A stretch of 64,000 nt of DNA from Hsuehochloa calcarea (taxonomy: Eukaryota; Streptophyta; Magnoliopsida; Poales; Poaceae): contig CM070604.1 in NCBI GenBank assembly GCA_036346395.1, positions 34,127,662 through 34,191,661 on the forward strand, written 5' to 3'. Below are positions 22,042-33,162 of the stretch, piece by piece (positions within the stretch are counted from its first letter, which is position 1; every line of letters starts with the position of its first letter). A program made the position numbers and the translations under genes. The notes beneath the pieces are model-generated. The model was not told the origin of the DNA and made no database searches. It worked only from the letters and a program-made list of their open reading frames with translations.

Positions 22042-22698
22042 TCTATACTAATTGGAGGCTCTGCTAGAAGCCCTCATATTAATCATAGGAGGTAAAAAGG
22101 TAGAAATTGCCACATTAATTGGAGAAAAATAAAAAGGCTAGAAATTCCCACATTAATCAGAGAAAAAGGGAAAAGTGTAACCATCCAATTTATCATGTGG
22201 TACAACCTGCGGCTTAAATTTATTTATTTAGCCCACTTGCAGGCATGCTGATTGACCTACCTTGCATTTACTAGTTAGAGTTGGACTATGATATTCCAAT
22301 ATCCAAGCGTACATGGCGTTTTCGTTTTGAACGCATATAGCTTCACCAAATAAACGTGTAAGATGCGGATACTTATGAAATAATGACATCCGAACACGTG
22401 AGAAATTAATATGGCTGGATTTCTTCATGAGATCTTAAGGTTAACGTTAAATATATAGCGTTATAATATGGACTCACCAAAAATCAAAGGAGAAAATATA
22501 TAGATTTGTCACTTAATATAAAAACAAAATTTTAAATTGTATAAATTTAAAACTTTTAGAATTTTGAGAGATAATTTCAAACTAAAAAATATATATCAAA
22601 TTCATATTAGTTAGAAGCTAAAAGTTACAAAAATTCTTAATCTTGAAAATAATATTTAAAAAATGTTATGTCCGTGTGATGCACGGGTTGATGACTTG
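22042..22698 (+). mobile_element. Small non-autonomous Helitron (candidate)
   Basis: Begins TCTATACTAATTGG after a host A and ends with hairpin CCGTG-TGATG-CACGG (22672-22686), then GTTGATGA and CTTG at 22695-22698 before a host T. The layout (5' TC, hairpin about 12 bp from a CTRR-like end, insertion between A and T, no inverted repeats) fits Helitrons. CTTG instead of CTAG would be one mutation. It carries no genes and ends about 340 bp from the peroxidase stop codon. Confidence 0.55.
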
Positions 22699-23039
22699 TT
22701 GGTATTAATTGGGCGGGGCTCGCTAGAAAGAACGGAGCATTCTTGTAACTTTGAGCTGAAAGGGTGGGCATGTAGGGTGGTAAGATGTAATCTGACGGTC
22801 AGATAATTTTCATATGACACGGAGGGCTGTGGAAGGACGAAATTAGCAATAGCTACGGTTTCCGCAGCCCTTTTGGCAATGCAAAACATCATTCTATTGG
22901 AAGAAGCAGAGTAGAACTAATTATCTGAAAAACAATAATAATCGACATAATATAATAATTAACAACAGACAGACATGCACCATATCATGCAGTTACAATT
23001 AAGAATCGACGTATAAGCTTTAGCTAGCTCGTAGCTCGT

Positions 23040-24150
23040 CTACTTGACGACGTAGCACTTCTTCCTGATCTCTCCCTCAACCCCGGTGAGCACGCCGACG
23101 TTGCCCATCTTGATCATGGACTCGCCGAAGTCCCTGAAGAACGCGTCGTTGAACTTGCCGGTGGCGATGCGCTGGACGTACTCCCTGGTGGTGGCGTCGG
23201 TGAGCAGCGCGGCGTCGGATTGGAAGAGCCCCCTCCGCTTGGCGACATTGCGGTAGTAGCTGGTGTCGAAGGTCTTGTAGCTGCCGGGGTCCATCTCCGA
23301 CAGCATGCTCCTGTCGTCTACGCTCTTGCACCGCATCTTCAGCTTGTCGGCGTACTCCCTGTCGAGGGACGGGTCGACATCGTAAGCGCCGTTCTTGCCG
23401 GCGAAGCTGTAGAGCCGGTCCGCGAACGAGGGGCAGTGCGCCGTGCCGAGGGTGTGGGCGCCGGAGAGGACGACGAGGTCCTTGAGGTCGAGGCCCTTAG
23501 AGGCGAATATTTTGGCTAGCAGCGGGATGTCACCGAACGCCGGCGGCAGCTGGTTGGCCGCCTCCGTGGCGCTGGACACCCTGCCGTCTCTCCTGCCCAG
23601 CGCGACCGGCCAAAAGGGCCCCTTTGCCAGCACGACGGCGTCCCGGGCCATGAGGGTGAGGACGTCGGCGCACGAGACGGTGCCCGGGCAGGCGGCCTCG
23701 AGCTTGGCCTTGACCCGCTCAACGGAGCCGAAGCCTCGCAGGCTCTTGTTCGGCTTGGCGTCCCTCTCTGCCATGTAGCCCTCGGTCGAGTTGAGCAAGA
23801 CAGAGGCGTCACAACCCTGCAGTTTTGCGTTGCACGCACATGTTTCTCTCAGTACATGATGTATGGAAACAATCCCGAAAGTACATATGCTTAAGTTCGT
23901 AATGTACCACGGACAACAACGCAACGCAACTTACCCTGACGAAGCAGTCGTGGAAATGGAGCCTGAGGAGCGGGCCGGCGAGGCTGGGCGCGGCGGAGAT
24001 GATCTTCTCCATCTCCTCTCGGACGATCGCCTCGACGTTCGGGCATGTCTTGCTGTAGTAGCTGATCTCCAGCTGAGCCATTGCCGAGGCAGCTGCGAGA
24101 ACCAGGAGGGCCAGAGGGAGGAGCAGCACTACACGAGACCTTATCGCCAT
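23040..24150 (-). CDS. Class III secretory peroxidase (two exons, 330 aa)
   Basis: Exon 1 is 24150-23935 and exon 2 is 23816-23040. The 118-bp intron starts GTAAGT and ends GCAG, cutting just after HFHDCFVR, a conserved intron position in this family. Residues 1-25 form a signal peptide (LLLPLALLVLAAASAMA). The distal Arg63 and His67 (RLHFHDCF), the proximal haem-binding His193 (SGAHTLG) and eight cysteines (36, 69, 74, 115, 121, 200, 235, 326) are all present. An N-glycosylation site lies at NST (81-83). Length is normal. Such enzymes use hydrogen peroxide to oxidise phenolics in the cell wall or apoplast (family knowledge). The frame is intact and GC-rich, unlike its AT-rich surroundings. 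The exact family member cannot be named. Confidence 0.95.
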
Positions 24151-24270
24151 GGATCGATCGAGCTTGAACAATGAATCAAATCCGAAATTTCTCTGCAGCA
24201 AGAATGTTTTGCTACTGGTTAGGTGATCTAGGATGGAATGGATGGATGGGCATGTTCTTGCGTCTCCCTG

Positions 24271-24278
24271 TATTTATA
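24271..24278 (-). promoter_or_regulatory. TATA box of the peroxidase gene
   Basis: Minus-strand TATAAATA, 121 bp before the ATG, implies a 5' leader of roughly 90 bases. No other promoter element could be assigned with confidence. Confidence 0.7.
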
Positions 24279-24289
24279 GAGGTGCCGGT

Positions 24290-24902
24290 TACGTACACAT
24301 TGGTACGTTTAAGTGTGACAACCTGTTTCTGTGTATGCAGCCATGTGCTAACTTCCACCTCAATTCAAGTATACAACCGCCTCTATTCACAAAAGCACAT
24401 CATTGACTGACGCGCGGCTACAAACGAACAAGTCTATACAAAAAAAAAAAACAGAAAGGAAAATAGACGGAGCCAATGCCAGATCATGAGCGCGTCGTTG
24501 TAACATGAAATGTATTTATCTACGTGTCATCTATGTCTGAGCTATAATTGAGGGTTACCGTTTTGAGTTATAATTGAGGGAGAGTATAGTATGCATCAAG
24601 GGGAATAACATCCCATGTGCTTGGCCAATGATTTGGGCAGGGTAGCTGCATGTTAATATATGTAGTATATCTCTGTGACGAAGAGGAATTCTTGGGTGAG
24701 GCATATATATATGAAAGCACCTAGCGTAATGTACGTGAATGTTACGAAAGATGCATGTTCTCCGCAGCATTGGCCGGAAGACTGACTGCATTTCCCTGCG
24801 GCTTTTGCACGTCGTCGGCCAAGCATGGAGGAATGTTAACTCGGATTCTCGAAACATCCTAATAGTACAGGCCTAAAAGAATTACAAAGGCCGGGTACAC
24901 AA
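24290..24902. other. Spacer between the peroxidase promoter and the copia element
   Basis: No gene seen. An A-run lies near 24440-24450. A short direct repeat (GAG(C/T)TATAATTGAGGG) occurs at about 24539 and 24564. Confidence 0.5.
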
Positions 24903-25175
24903 CGGTAAGGAATCGTCGTTGATGAGTTCAGTTCGAGCGATTGGCTCATAGATAAGCGTAGAATCGCACAAAACAATACAAAATTAAATAGTAGATTGAA
25001 CACACAGATAGACAAAAGTGTAAGGGGTATTCTTCCTTCTTTATTTATTCATTAAGCGATCAGCCTTTTACAATGATTGACACCCGCTATTTATAGACTA
25101 CAGACCTTACTAGCGTTTTGGATAGGGCACCCACCTATGGGCCGCCTACTGGGCCAAGCTTATGGTTTCCCAACA
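24903..25175 (-). repeat. 3' LTR of the copia element
   Basis: On the minus strand it starts TGTTGGGAAACCATAAGC right after a polypurine tract (CAAGGGGGAG). A TATAAATA box is present on the minus strand. It aligns along its length with 39461-39732, with scattered substitutions and small indels. The final TG (plus strand) is mutated to CG. Confidence 0.8.
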
Positions 25176-25376
25176 CTCCCCCTTGGTCACTCATCCTTAC
25201 ATGTTCATGTCTCGTCAAAACTGTACAAAAACACAGTGGGAAAAATTTAGAGAAATAGTACATGATACACGTTCTGCTGCGTTGCACGAATTGTCTCGTT
25301 AAAAACCTTAGCAGAGAAATTTCAGGAAAACTCGTCAAGGGAAAAAGAGCATAATCTATCCAATCTCATTTAATAT

Positions 25377-26780
25377 CTAGGATTCACTCTCTGGGTACTT
25401 GATCTTCGTGATCAAGTTTAATAATAAGTTTGTGAAGATTCTTCCCCCTGAATTTACTTCTCTAAATCTCATCATTCCAATTCCATGCATGCATCTTTCA
25501 AACCTAGACGCTCGAAGTAACTTAGTGAATAAATCTGCAAGATGTTCACATGACTTGGTATGCAATACTTTAATTTCGTCCATCTTTTGCAATTCATGAG
25601 CATAGAAGGACTTGGAGTTGATATGCTTTGTGAGATGACTCTTCACATAACCTATCTGTATTTATGCAATACAAGCTGTATCATCTTCATAGATAATAGT
25701 GGGGGTTTATGCGGTACTCAATCCGCATGACTGCTGGATGTTGTGAATCATCCGCCAAAGCCAAGCACATTCTCATGATGCCTCGTACAGTGCTATGATT
25801 TCCGAGTGGTTCGTCGAAGTCGATACAAGACTATGCTTAGACGATTTTCATAAAAATACAGTTCCGCCGCATACATAGCCTGTTTGCAACTTGACTATAT
25901 GCGAGTCTGACAGGTACCCAACATCTGCATAGCAAGTCATAGTTAGGTCTTTGCTTCCTTAGAGGTATTGAAAGATGTCCTTTATTCCCTACCACTACCT
26001 TTTGGTAGGTTCTGCACTATACCTTTCTAGTAGGTTTACGACAAAGGCAATGTCCAGTCTAGTGCAGTTTGATAAATACATGAGTACTCCTACTGCACTT
26101 AAGTAGGGAAATTCTGGTCCCAAGACTTCCTCCCCCCTCTTCTCTGGGTCTGTACATGTCCTTGTCTTGCTGTAAAGATCTCCCAACTATTGGTACTTTC
26201 GACAGATATGCCTTTTCAAAGCCAAACCTTTCTAACACCTTTTGAGTGTAGGTTGACTGATGCATTAATATCCCTTTAGGGGCATACTCAAGCTGCAGGC
26301 CTAGGCAATATTTGGTTTTACCAAAATCTTTCATTTCGAATTCTGACTTCAGGTAAGAGGTTGCTTTCTTAATATCTTCCAGGATTCCAATGATGTTCAG
26401 ATCATCTACATACACTTAGGATCATCGTATAAATGCACATAGATAATCCTCATTATTTGAGTAGCCTTTCTTGCATAGAAAGTCATTCAAGCGATTATAT
26501 AACATCCTGCTTGATTGGTTAAGTCCGTACAGTGACTTTATGAGTTTCAGACTGTGTAAATTTCGATATGCTATGTGTTGGTTCGGGACAAGGATACATT
26601 CAGGTACCTTCATATAAATATCTGAATCTAAATTTCTATAAAGTTATGCAGTTACCACATCCATCAATTTCAATTCTAAATTCAAGTTTACTACCATTGA
26701 GATTAAATATCTAAAGGTAGTTTCACCCATGACTAGGGAATATATTTCTTCATAATCAACTCTTGGACATTGAGTGAAAC
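25377..26780 (-). pseudogene. pol: Copia pol: reverse transcriptase and RNase H, broken
   Basis: Read on the minus strand: MKVPECILVPNQ...SLYGLNQSSRMLYNRLNDFL (26613-26422), the catalytic YVDD (26412-26401), then KKATSYLKSEFEMKDFG and YCLGLQLE (to 26059), LSNCTRLDIAFVVNLLERYS (26090-26000), and the end of RNase H VLHTKSCEHLADLFTK...MHGIGM (25560-25470). These are hallmarks of plant Ty1/copia pol. The frame is interrupted at about 26416-26422, 26100-26190 and 25650-25990. No active product is expected. Confidence 0.88.
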
Positions 26781-27454
26781 CTTGTGCAACGAGCCTTGCT
26801 TTCTAAATTCATTATTTTTATTTCTCTTCCGAACAAATACCTACCTATGCCCTTCCGGGGTGCACATGGGGTGGCGTACGGCTTACAGGCCCAAACACCT
26901 CTGTTTTATTCAGATATAATAATTCAGTTTCTATTGTATTATTCCAATCTTTCCAATCAGATCATTTCTTACATTCAATGAGCGATACAAGCTCTAGATC
27001 AAGATCGATGATTGTGATAATTTTCTTTGCAAAATAAATGTTGATATTCGCTGTTGTCCTATTCATAGATTCTCCTATAGTCACAAAGTTTATAGCTATT
27101 TCTTCTTAGGGTGATTCTTCTAATGCTTCTACTTACTCACCGCTGCTTTCAATTACGGGGCAAGTCCCTTTAGTTTTCAACTCAGATGTGCATGCACACA
27201 TTCATTATGATTTCTCCCTCTGTGGGAATGTTCAAATCCGGCATGCATTTTCCAAAAGGTTCCATACTGGTGCCAGATCTCAACTAGCTCCACTTCTGGT
27301 TCTAGGGAACTTCAGTGATTGGTTGTGTCAAGTCATTCTTATCCTCTTTCACCAGCCATCCCTAGTTACACGGGTTTCGAGGGGCCAGAGTTCTCGTCCA
27401 TTTCTAAGGCCTTTGGATTGGATTACAGCTACCTTCAACTTTCTTCGGTATTTC
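26781..27454 (-). other. Decayed copia internal region
   Basis: It lies upstream of the copia reverse transcriptase on the same strand, where the rest of pol (integrase) should be, but I could not recognise any domain in any frame. Assignment is by position only. Confidence 0.35.
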
Positions 27455-27628
27455 TGTAACATCCCCATTTTTAGAATCGGGATGTTTATATTTAATTTGG
27501 CGATCTAATAATTTTTTAACTCTGTTTTAAAATTTTCCCATATTTAAGTAAAAAGATTGCTTCTAAAATCAAATTGAATTAATTAAAAGGTTGCATTTAA
27601 AGTTAAATCAAATTGTTTAAAAAGATGC

Positions 27629-27665
<37 letters not shown>

Positions 27666-27730
27666 ACCAATATCGAATTGTTTGAGAGACTACAATTAAA
27701 TTAAATTATTTTTTCGCTCTCTTTCCCAGT
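27455..27730 (+). repeat. Truncated start of a gypsy LTR
   Basis: TGTAACATCCCCATTTTTAG resembles the first bases of the LTRs at 43558 and 52556 (TGTAACATCCCAATTTTCAG), and the following AT-rich stretch has a similar character. The similarity fades and no LTR end is visible, so this is a fragment. It contains the TA microsatellite. Confidence 0.45.
27631..27662. repeat. (TA)16 microsatellite
   Basis: Sixteen uninterrupted TA units. Such tracts vary in length between individuals. Confidence 0.95.
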
Positions 27731-28263
27731 TCGACCGACAGCGGGTTTTCATATGAAGGAAGTCATTCTCATACTCTTCTTCAGTCTCTACGTGGAACTG
27801 CTAGCGTGAATATCCTTGAGAGTTCTAGTCAATTATGGGTAGAATAAGGCTTCTTTAATGACCAAAGTTATATCCATCGAGAGTATAATTGTGGCCCTTC
27901 TTGAGCCTATTATACAAGTATCGCTGCCCGCTATTGTCGTAGGACTACAAGCATTGTTGCTGATCGCCTAATTTTTTTTTATCTTTCTCAAGATGGTATT
28001 CGTTGAGCCGCTATAAACTAAACACACTTCCTCCAAAGGGCACTCCAAAGGGCACCACACGCGTTCTGATATAAAGTATTTATTAACATGAGGTAGCAAG
28101 CAATCCACACATAAAAATACTTCAAAATCAGAACATAACTTGCTATTATAAACACGGGAACAAAATACAAGCCTTGCTGAACATATCACAAGAATTTAAT
28201 GCTTTCCTAGAGTTTACAACCATTATTCAAAGAATAAAATAATTCAATATTCCATCACAACCA
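27731..28263. other. Unassigned spacer inside the copia element
   Basis: No recognisable domain. A short direct repeat (CCAAAGGGCAC) occurs twice at about 28034 and 28045. Confidence 0.35.
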
Positions 28264-28268
28264 CAAAC

Positions 28269-29224
28269 TGATGAGGACATCCCTCCTTCGGATACACGTA
28301 CTACACAAGACCCTCCAGATTTGGGTGTTGGACTACAAGGTCCTATGACAAGAGCTAGAGCACGTGACTTAATCTATCAGGTAAAATCGTTTCTAGGGCT
28401 GAGTGTATTATTTGAGAACTCTATGATGCTGCCTAATGGAGATGATTTACTTGTACTCAGAAATCTAGGTTTACGACCACTTCAAGAAGGCCTACGACCA
28501 GTTCAAGAAGGTCTACGACCACTTCAAGAAGGCCTACGAGCAGTTCAAGAAGGTCCACGACCAGTTCCGCAGGGCCTACGACCACTTCTAGAAGGCCTAC
28601 GACCAGATGACTCGTTGGGAGCATTCTACGACCAGAGAGGCGAGCACAGTACTCGTTGGACACAATCTATGACCAAAGATAGCATGGACTCCTCAAGACC
28701 ACCCTAGGACCAGTCCTACGACTAGATCTTCGACCAGAAATACGCGACACAAGGTGCTGCGTCACCGTTTTGGAAACTAATAAGACTTTGTAAACATAAC
28801 GAGATCGGAGTCCAGGTTGTGTACGCCTCATCCCACGGCCGCACAACCCTAGGTCGACCTCCTCACGTCCCCCTATATATATACAGTAACCGCCATAGTT
28901 TAGAGGCGGGTTTTTCTTAGATTATTCTGCCAATTGCAGTTTCGCCGATTATCGGTTTGAGGAACCCCACTTGTAAACTTCATCCATATCCGCAATACAA
29001 TTCAGATTGCATCTACCTTGTTCTTGTGAGTTGCTTCGATTGCTTGCAGGAACAATAACCTTCGTGGTAAGGTCGATCGCGTGCAAGCGTGGTCGATAAC
29101 GACAGGCGTGCGGGTGTAGCGAATTGTGAGGTGAAGATCTGTTGGTCGGAAGCCTCAAAGCGTCAACGTCCTCACGACGAACCAAATCGAACCTATCGGA
29201 CGATCGGGCCGCCGTGACTCATCA
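28269..29224 (+). repeat. Solo LTR of a gypsy family with a coding tail (956 bp)
   Basis: Ends TGATGAG...CTCATCA form a perfect 7-bp inverted repeat, and the flanks CAAAC (28264-28268) and CAAAC (29225-29229) are a perfect target duplication, so this is a genuine solo LTR on the plus strand. It is a relative of the LTRs at 30801-31584 and 37800-38666, which begin with the same TGATGAGGACATC on their strand. A TATATATATA stretch near 28872 may be the promoter. It lies inside the copia element. Confidence 0.85.
28321..28707 (+). pseudogene. Pol C-terminal tail carried inside the solo LTR, with heptad repeats
   Basis: An open frame with GPMTRARARDLIYQV, the tail that follows integrase in this gypsy family, continues into seven-residue repeats of the type GLRPLQE (28473-28612; 21-bp units at DNA level), then a Ser/Asp-rich end. 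With the rest of pol absent, there is no start for a polyprotein and it cannot function as in the parent. The repeat expansion is not seen in the relatives at 31.3 and 38.4 kb. Confidence 0.7.
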
Positions 29225-29880
29225 CAAACTACAAGTGATGATAAAAAGATCTAAGTGCAATGCATGCACTAGATCGAATCAGCGAACTACGTAAAAACTT
29301 CTACCTGAATCTGCTCCATGGCGATCTTCTCCTCTTGGGCAACTACGACTGCGACCGCTGCGCTGTGCAAAGGAGGGTTGATGGGGGCTGCTACTGGGCT
29401 GTCCACATCCATGAGTGCAACTAATGGCTGTGGATCCTTCGTGCCTGCAATGGCGAGGTGTGGCTTATGCTGTCCTTTGCCCTTCTTCTTAGACTTGAAA
29501 GCACAAAAAACGTGGGACTCACGACCTTACCCTTCTTGCCATTCTCCTTTGTGAGAGGCTTCCTCACCCTGTAGATGCTAGCATTAGCTTCATGGCCAAC
29601 ATTGCTACTAAGCGGTTGTGAGATTTAGTTCTTCCTTAGAATATCATCTTGAGCTTCCGTAACTTGTATAATGTCAATCAATTCGACATACTCCTTGTAG
29701 CCGTCTTGACGATAGTTGTGTGCAGATTGCACTGCATTCGGGTGAAAGGTAGAGAGTCTTCTGGATCTTCTGCTCATCCGTAATTACCTTACCACAGAGT
29801 TGAAGAGTGGTACAAATTCTGGTCATGTTGGGCCAGCTCTTCGAACTCCCGGTTCGTGATGCCAGACATCTACATTTTTA
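29225..29880 (-). pseudogene. gag: Copia gag-like remnant, minus strand
   Basis: Read leftward from 29873: MSGITNREFEELAQHDQN, then in a shifted frame a stretch reading TDEQKIQKTLSTFHPNAVQ and NYRQDGYKEYVELIDIIQ, wording typical of gag-like proteins of grass LTR elements. Farther left comes a Lys/Gly-rich part (KENGKKGKVV...FKSKKKGKGQHK). Frameshifts and stops occur throughout. It fits the order expected for the minus-strand copia element. Confidence 0.55.
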
Positions 29881-30795
29881 TGCAAAGAGTTCATAAGATT
29901 ATTGCTGGTAATTTGCATAAAATGGTTGCAAAATTCTTATAATGTTCCCGTATTTTTCATTGCACTTTTCATGATTTACTGCTATTTTTAGTGATTAAAA
30001 GCATTATAAACAATCATAGATAATCAAAATAGTAAATACAATATATAAATTGCATATACATAATATTAACACAGTTAAACATGCTTCAAACACTGAAAAT
30101 GATTAAAAATTTGAATTCCTGAGGTCCTTTTTTGCTGGAATATGAATTTTGAGTGAATTCTGTCAGGGGCTAAACCGCTAATTTTTGCGCATTTTTTTCA
30201 ATTTATGAAGGGTTACTATGCAAGAATTTTTTTCCCAAAATACTTCCTCGTAATTTTCAGAACTTTGAGGGTTTATTTCCAAATTTCTGGGATTTTCCAT
30301 CTTTTGTCACCTATTTTTTTTTTCTCTTTTTACAAGAATTCACTAGGGTTGGGCCGGGTCGTTCTTTTTGTTGGCCCAAAAAATAGCCCAAGTCGGCTTG
30401 ATCAAAAGCGCAGGGGAGGGTGTAGGGTTTGCCCCTGCCCTGTTCGGCTGCTCTCCAATGGCGACGGTGGCTCCACACAGGTAGTGCAGGCTTGTGAGGT
30501 GCGGCCGATGGAGGCTTGCCCGTGTGGGGCCAAACACCGCGAGGGGCGGAGGCCCGTGCGGTCTTGCGGCCGGTGGTGCGATAGCTGGCAGTGCTCGTGG
30601 GGGCACGGTGGCGCATGGGAGGCGTTCGGCTTGGGTGCATAGTGGCTGCAGGCTGGGGCCCAAAGCACAGCTGGCATGGCGCAAGACGTGGCCGAGCGGC
30701 TTGATTATGGGCCAACACAGATGCGGTTGGCGGCGCCGGCGTGGCGAGCCAACGCAGCTTCGGGTGGCACAACGGCCAAGGAGCTGCATGTGGGT
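29881..30795 (-). other. Leader-side copia sequence, left of the inserted gypsy element
   Basis: AT-rich (29881-30340), then GC-rich (30341-30795). The ORFs on both strands in the GC-rich part overlap each other and resemble no known protein. It continues at 38672 beyond the gypsy insertion. Confidence 0.4.
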
Positions 30796-30800
30796 GGTGA

Positions 30801-31584
30801 TGTGACGGTGGCTCGATCTTCCGAAAGGTACTCATAAGTCGATTGTGGAGAACACGACGTTGATGATCCAAAGGCTATGACCAAAATAGACCGAACTCCT
30901 TGCAACCACTACACCACTGCTCCGATGGTTATCAACTGTGCCGAACGTGGTTGACCTCGCCAAGAAGGCTATCTCCTGCAAGCGAATCGAGAACACAAGC
31001 AAGAGAGTAGATGATGCAATCTGAAATTGTATTACGAATAAAGATTAAGTTCACAAATTGGGGTTCCTCGACCGAACGTGCGGTGAGACTGCTAAGAAGA
31101 ATAATCTCTTAAGAAAAACCCAAGAAAAACTAAAGGGGTGCGACCTCCTTAAATAAGGGAGGGGGAGCCGCACTTATCCAAGGGGGGAGGGGTCAGGTGG
31201 ATGGCCGGCCCAAATAGCCTAAGTGGTGATACAAGGCCCTCGGCCCAAAAGGTGTCGCAGCACCATGGATAATAAGCCTAAATTTGTCAGCCCGATGAAG
31301 TAGACTTGAATGCAGTCGAATTGGTGGTGATGGACGAATTAGGTGAAGTCCTTAATGTGTTCCTCTTGCCGTGAGTTGGCTCCTCCTCTCCATGATTCCT
31401 AAGAACGAGAAAATCACAAGTCTTAGGAAGTATCAGATTCTCAGCGGAAATATTATTTACTCCTAAAAACGAGTTTACCTGATAGTTGAGTTGACGAGCA
31501 CGCGCCCGAGTAATTGAACCTTGCACATCATTCATGGCAGCAGCAAGAGGAGTGTTCATATCAGTAGAAGTGATGTCCTCATCA
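30801..31584 (-). repeat. 3' LTR of the minus-strand gypsy element (784 bp)
   Basis: It aligns with 37800-38666 throughout except for a segment of roughly 85 bp missing here. Its first 300 bp (plus coordinates 31287-31584) are the last part of the pol frame. Confidence 0.85.
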
Positions 31585-31640
31585 TCATCCCCTTCTTGAA
31601 TTGGAGTCATCCTCGACTCAAACTCATCTTCCGCGCCCAA
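31287..31640 (-). pseudogene. Pol C-terminal tail running into the 3' LTR
   Basis: A continuous frame from the linker after integrase (EDEFESRMTPIQEGDDDEDI) into the LTR: SITRARARQLNYQVNSFLG, then ILPKTCDFLVLRNHG. The same tail is preserved in the 5' LTR (38369-38665) and, more altered, in the solo LTR at 28321. Its function in these elements is not known to me. Confidence 0.75.
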
Positions 31641-31646
31641 TAAAGG

Positions 31647-32900
31647 TCACAAATCTGCAATGTTAAAGTTGGGGCTAACCCCGAAATTCGCAGGCAAGTC
31701 TAAGTTATATGCATTATCATTAATACGTTCAAGCACTCTAAAAGGGCCATCTGCACGAGGCATGAGTTTAGACTTTCTCAATTCAGGGAATCGTTCTTTA
31801 CGCAAGTGTAACCACACAAGATCGCTAGGTTCAAAAGTAACATGCTTGCGTCCTTGACTACCAGCAACTTTATATTTAGCATTCGTAATCTCAATGTTCT
31901 CTTTAGTTGTCTCATGCATCTTAAGTATCAAATCAGCACGTTGTTGCGCATCAAAATTTACATTCTCCGAAGCTGGAAGAGGCAACAAGTCGATAGGTGC
32001 ACGAGGTATGAAACCATAAACAATCTCAAAAGGGCATTTCTTTGTGGTATAATGCAGCGAGCGATTATAATCAAATTCCACATGAGGCAAATATTCCTCC
32101 CATATTTTTAAGTTCTTTTTAAGCACAACCCTAAGCATAGTAGACAATGTTCTATTGACTACCTCAGTTTGTCCATCGGTTTGGAGATTACAAGTAGTGG
32201 AAAATAGCAGCTTAGTCCCCAACTTACCCCACAATGTTCTCCAAAATGACTAAGAATTTTAGCATCACGATTTGAAACTATCGTATTCGGAATACCATGC
32301 AAGCAAACAATATCCTTAAAGAACAAATCAGCAACATTTGTAGCATCATCACTTTTATGGTATGGTACAAAATGAGCCACCTTAGAGAATCTATCCACGA
32401 CAACAAAAATACTACCCCTCCCCTTCTTTGTTCTAGGAAGCCCTAAAAAAATCCATAGAAATATCTTTCCAAGGTATGCTTGGAACAGGAAGAGGTATAT
32501 ATAAACCATGAGGATTAAGTCGTGACTTAGTTTTTTGGCACATGGTGCAGCGAGCAATGAAGCGTTCGACGTCACGCCTCATCTTTGGCCAATAAAAGTG
32601 GTGGGTCAGAATGTCCTCGGTCTTCTTCACGCCGAAGTGACCCATCAATCCTCCTACACGCGCCTCCTGTAACAACAAAAGACGAACGGAGCTAGCTGGA
32701 ATGCATAGCTTGTTAGCACAATACATGAACCCATCATGCACCACAAATTTATTCCACACCTTTCCCTCTTGATAATTTAGCAACACATCTTTAAAATCAA
32801 CATCATGGACATATTGCTCCTTTATTGTCTCTAATCCAAAGATTTTGAATTCAAGTTGTGAAAGCGTGGTATATCTCCTAGACAATGCATCAGCTATCAC
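31647..32900 (-). pseudogene. pol: Gypsy integrase, minus strand
   Basis: 32900-32433 encodes the zinc domain (HFGVKKTEDILTHHFYWPKM...CTMCQKTKS) and the start of the core (SIPWKDISMDF). 32575-32159 continues in another frame (FVVVDRFSKVAHFVPYHKS; HGIPNTIVSNRDAKILSHF), and 32234-31647 gives QTDGQTEVVNRTLSTMLR, then the C-terminal block (DLVWLHLRKERFPELRKSKL; DGPFRVLERINDNAYNLDL). Catalytic positions D, D and E can be recognised. Two shifts break the frame (about 32450 and 32230). No chromodomain follows; the TRARAR-type tail takes its place. Confidence 0.88.
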
Positions 32901-33162
32901 ATTTTTTTTGCCCTTTTATATTTAATGACAAAGGGAAAAGTATCAATAAACTTAAACCACTTAGCGTGTCTGCGGTTCAGGTTGGTTTGACTTCGAATAT
33001 GCTTCAAAGATTCATGATCAAAATGTATTACAAACTCTTTGGGCCATAAATAATGTTGCCATGTTTCAAAGTTCGAACTAGAGCATATAAGTTTTTATCA
33101 TAGGTAGAATAGTTCAAACTAGGACCACTTAATTTTTCACTAAAGTAAGCAACAGGTTTTCC

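Noticed and set aside
23220..23778. Plus-strand ORFs opposite the peroxidase exon
   Set aside because: Shadows of the GC-rich coding exon; the minus strand has the full peroxidase signature.
27631..27662. TA tract as a regulatory TATA region
   Set aside because: A simple 16-unit microsatellite with no gene or LTR promoter context that could be supported.
28473..28612. Short regular repeats as a CRISPR array
   Set aside because: Units of 21 bp are directly adjacent without spacers and lie in an open frame of a retroelement tail in a plant genome.
30311..30905. Several overlapping ORFs on both strands in GC-rich DNA
   Set aside because: No domain, heavy overlap, and the region is the leader of the copia element cut by the gypsy insertion.
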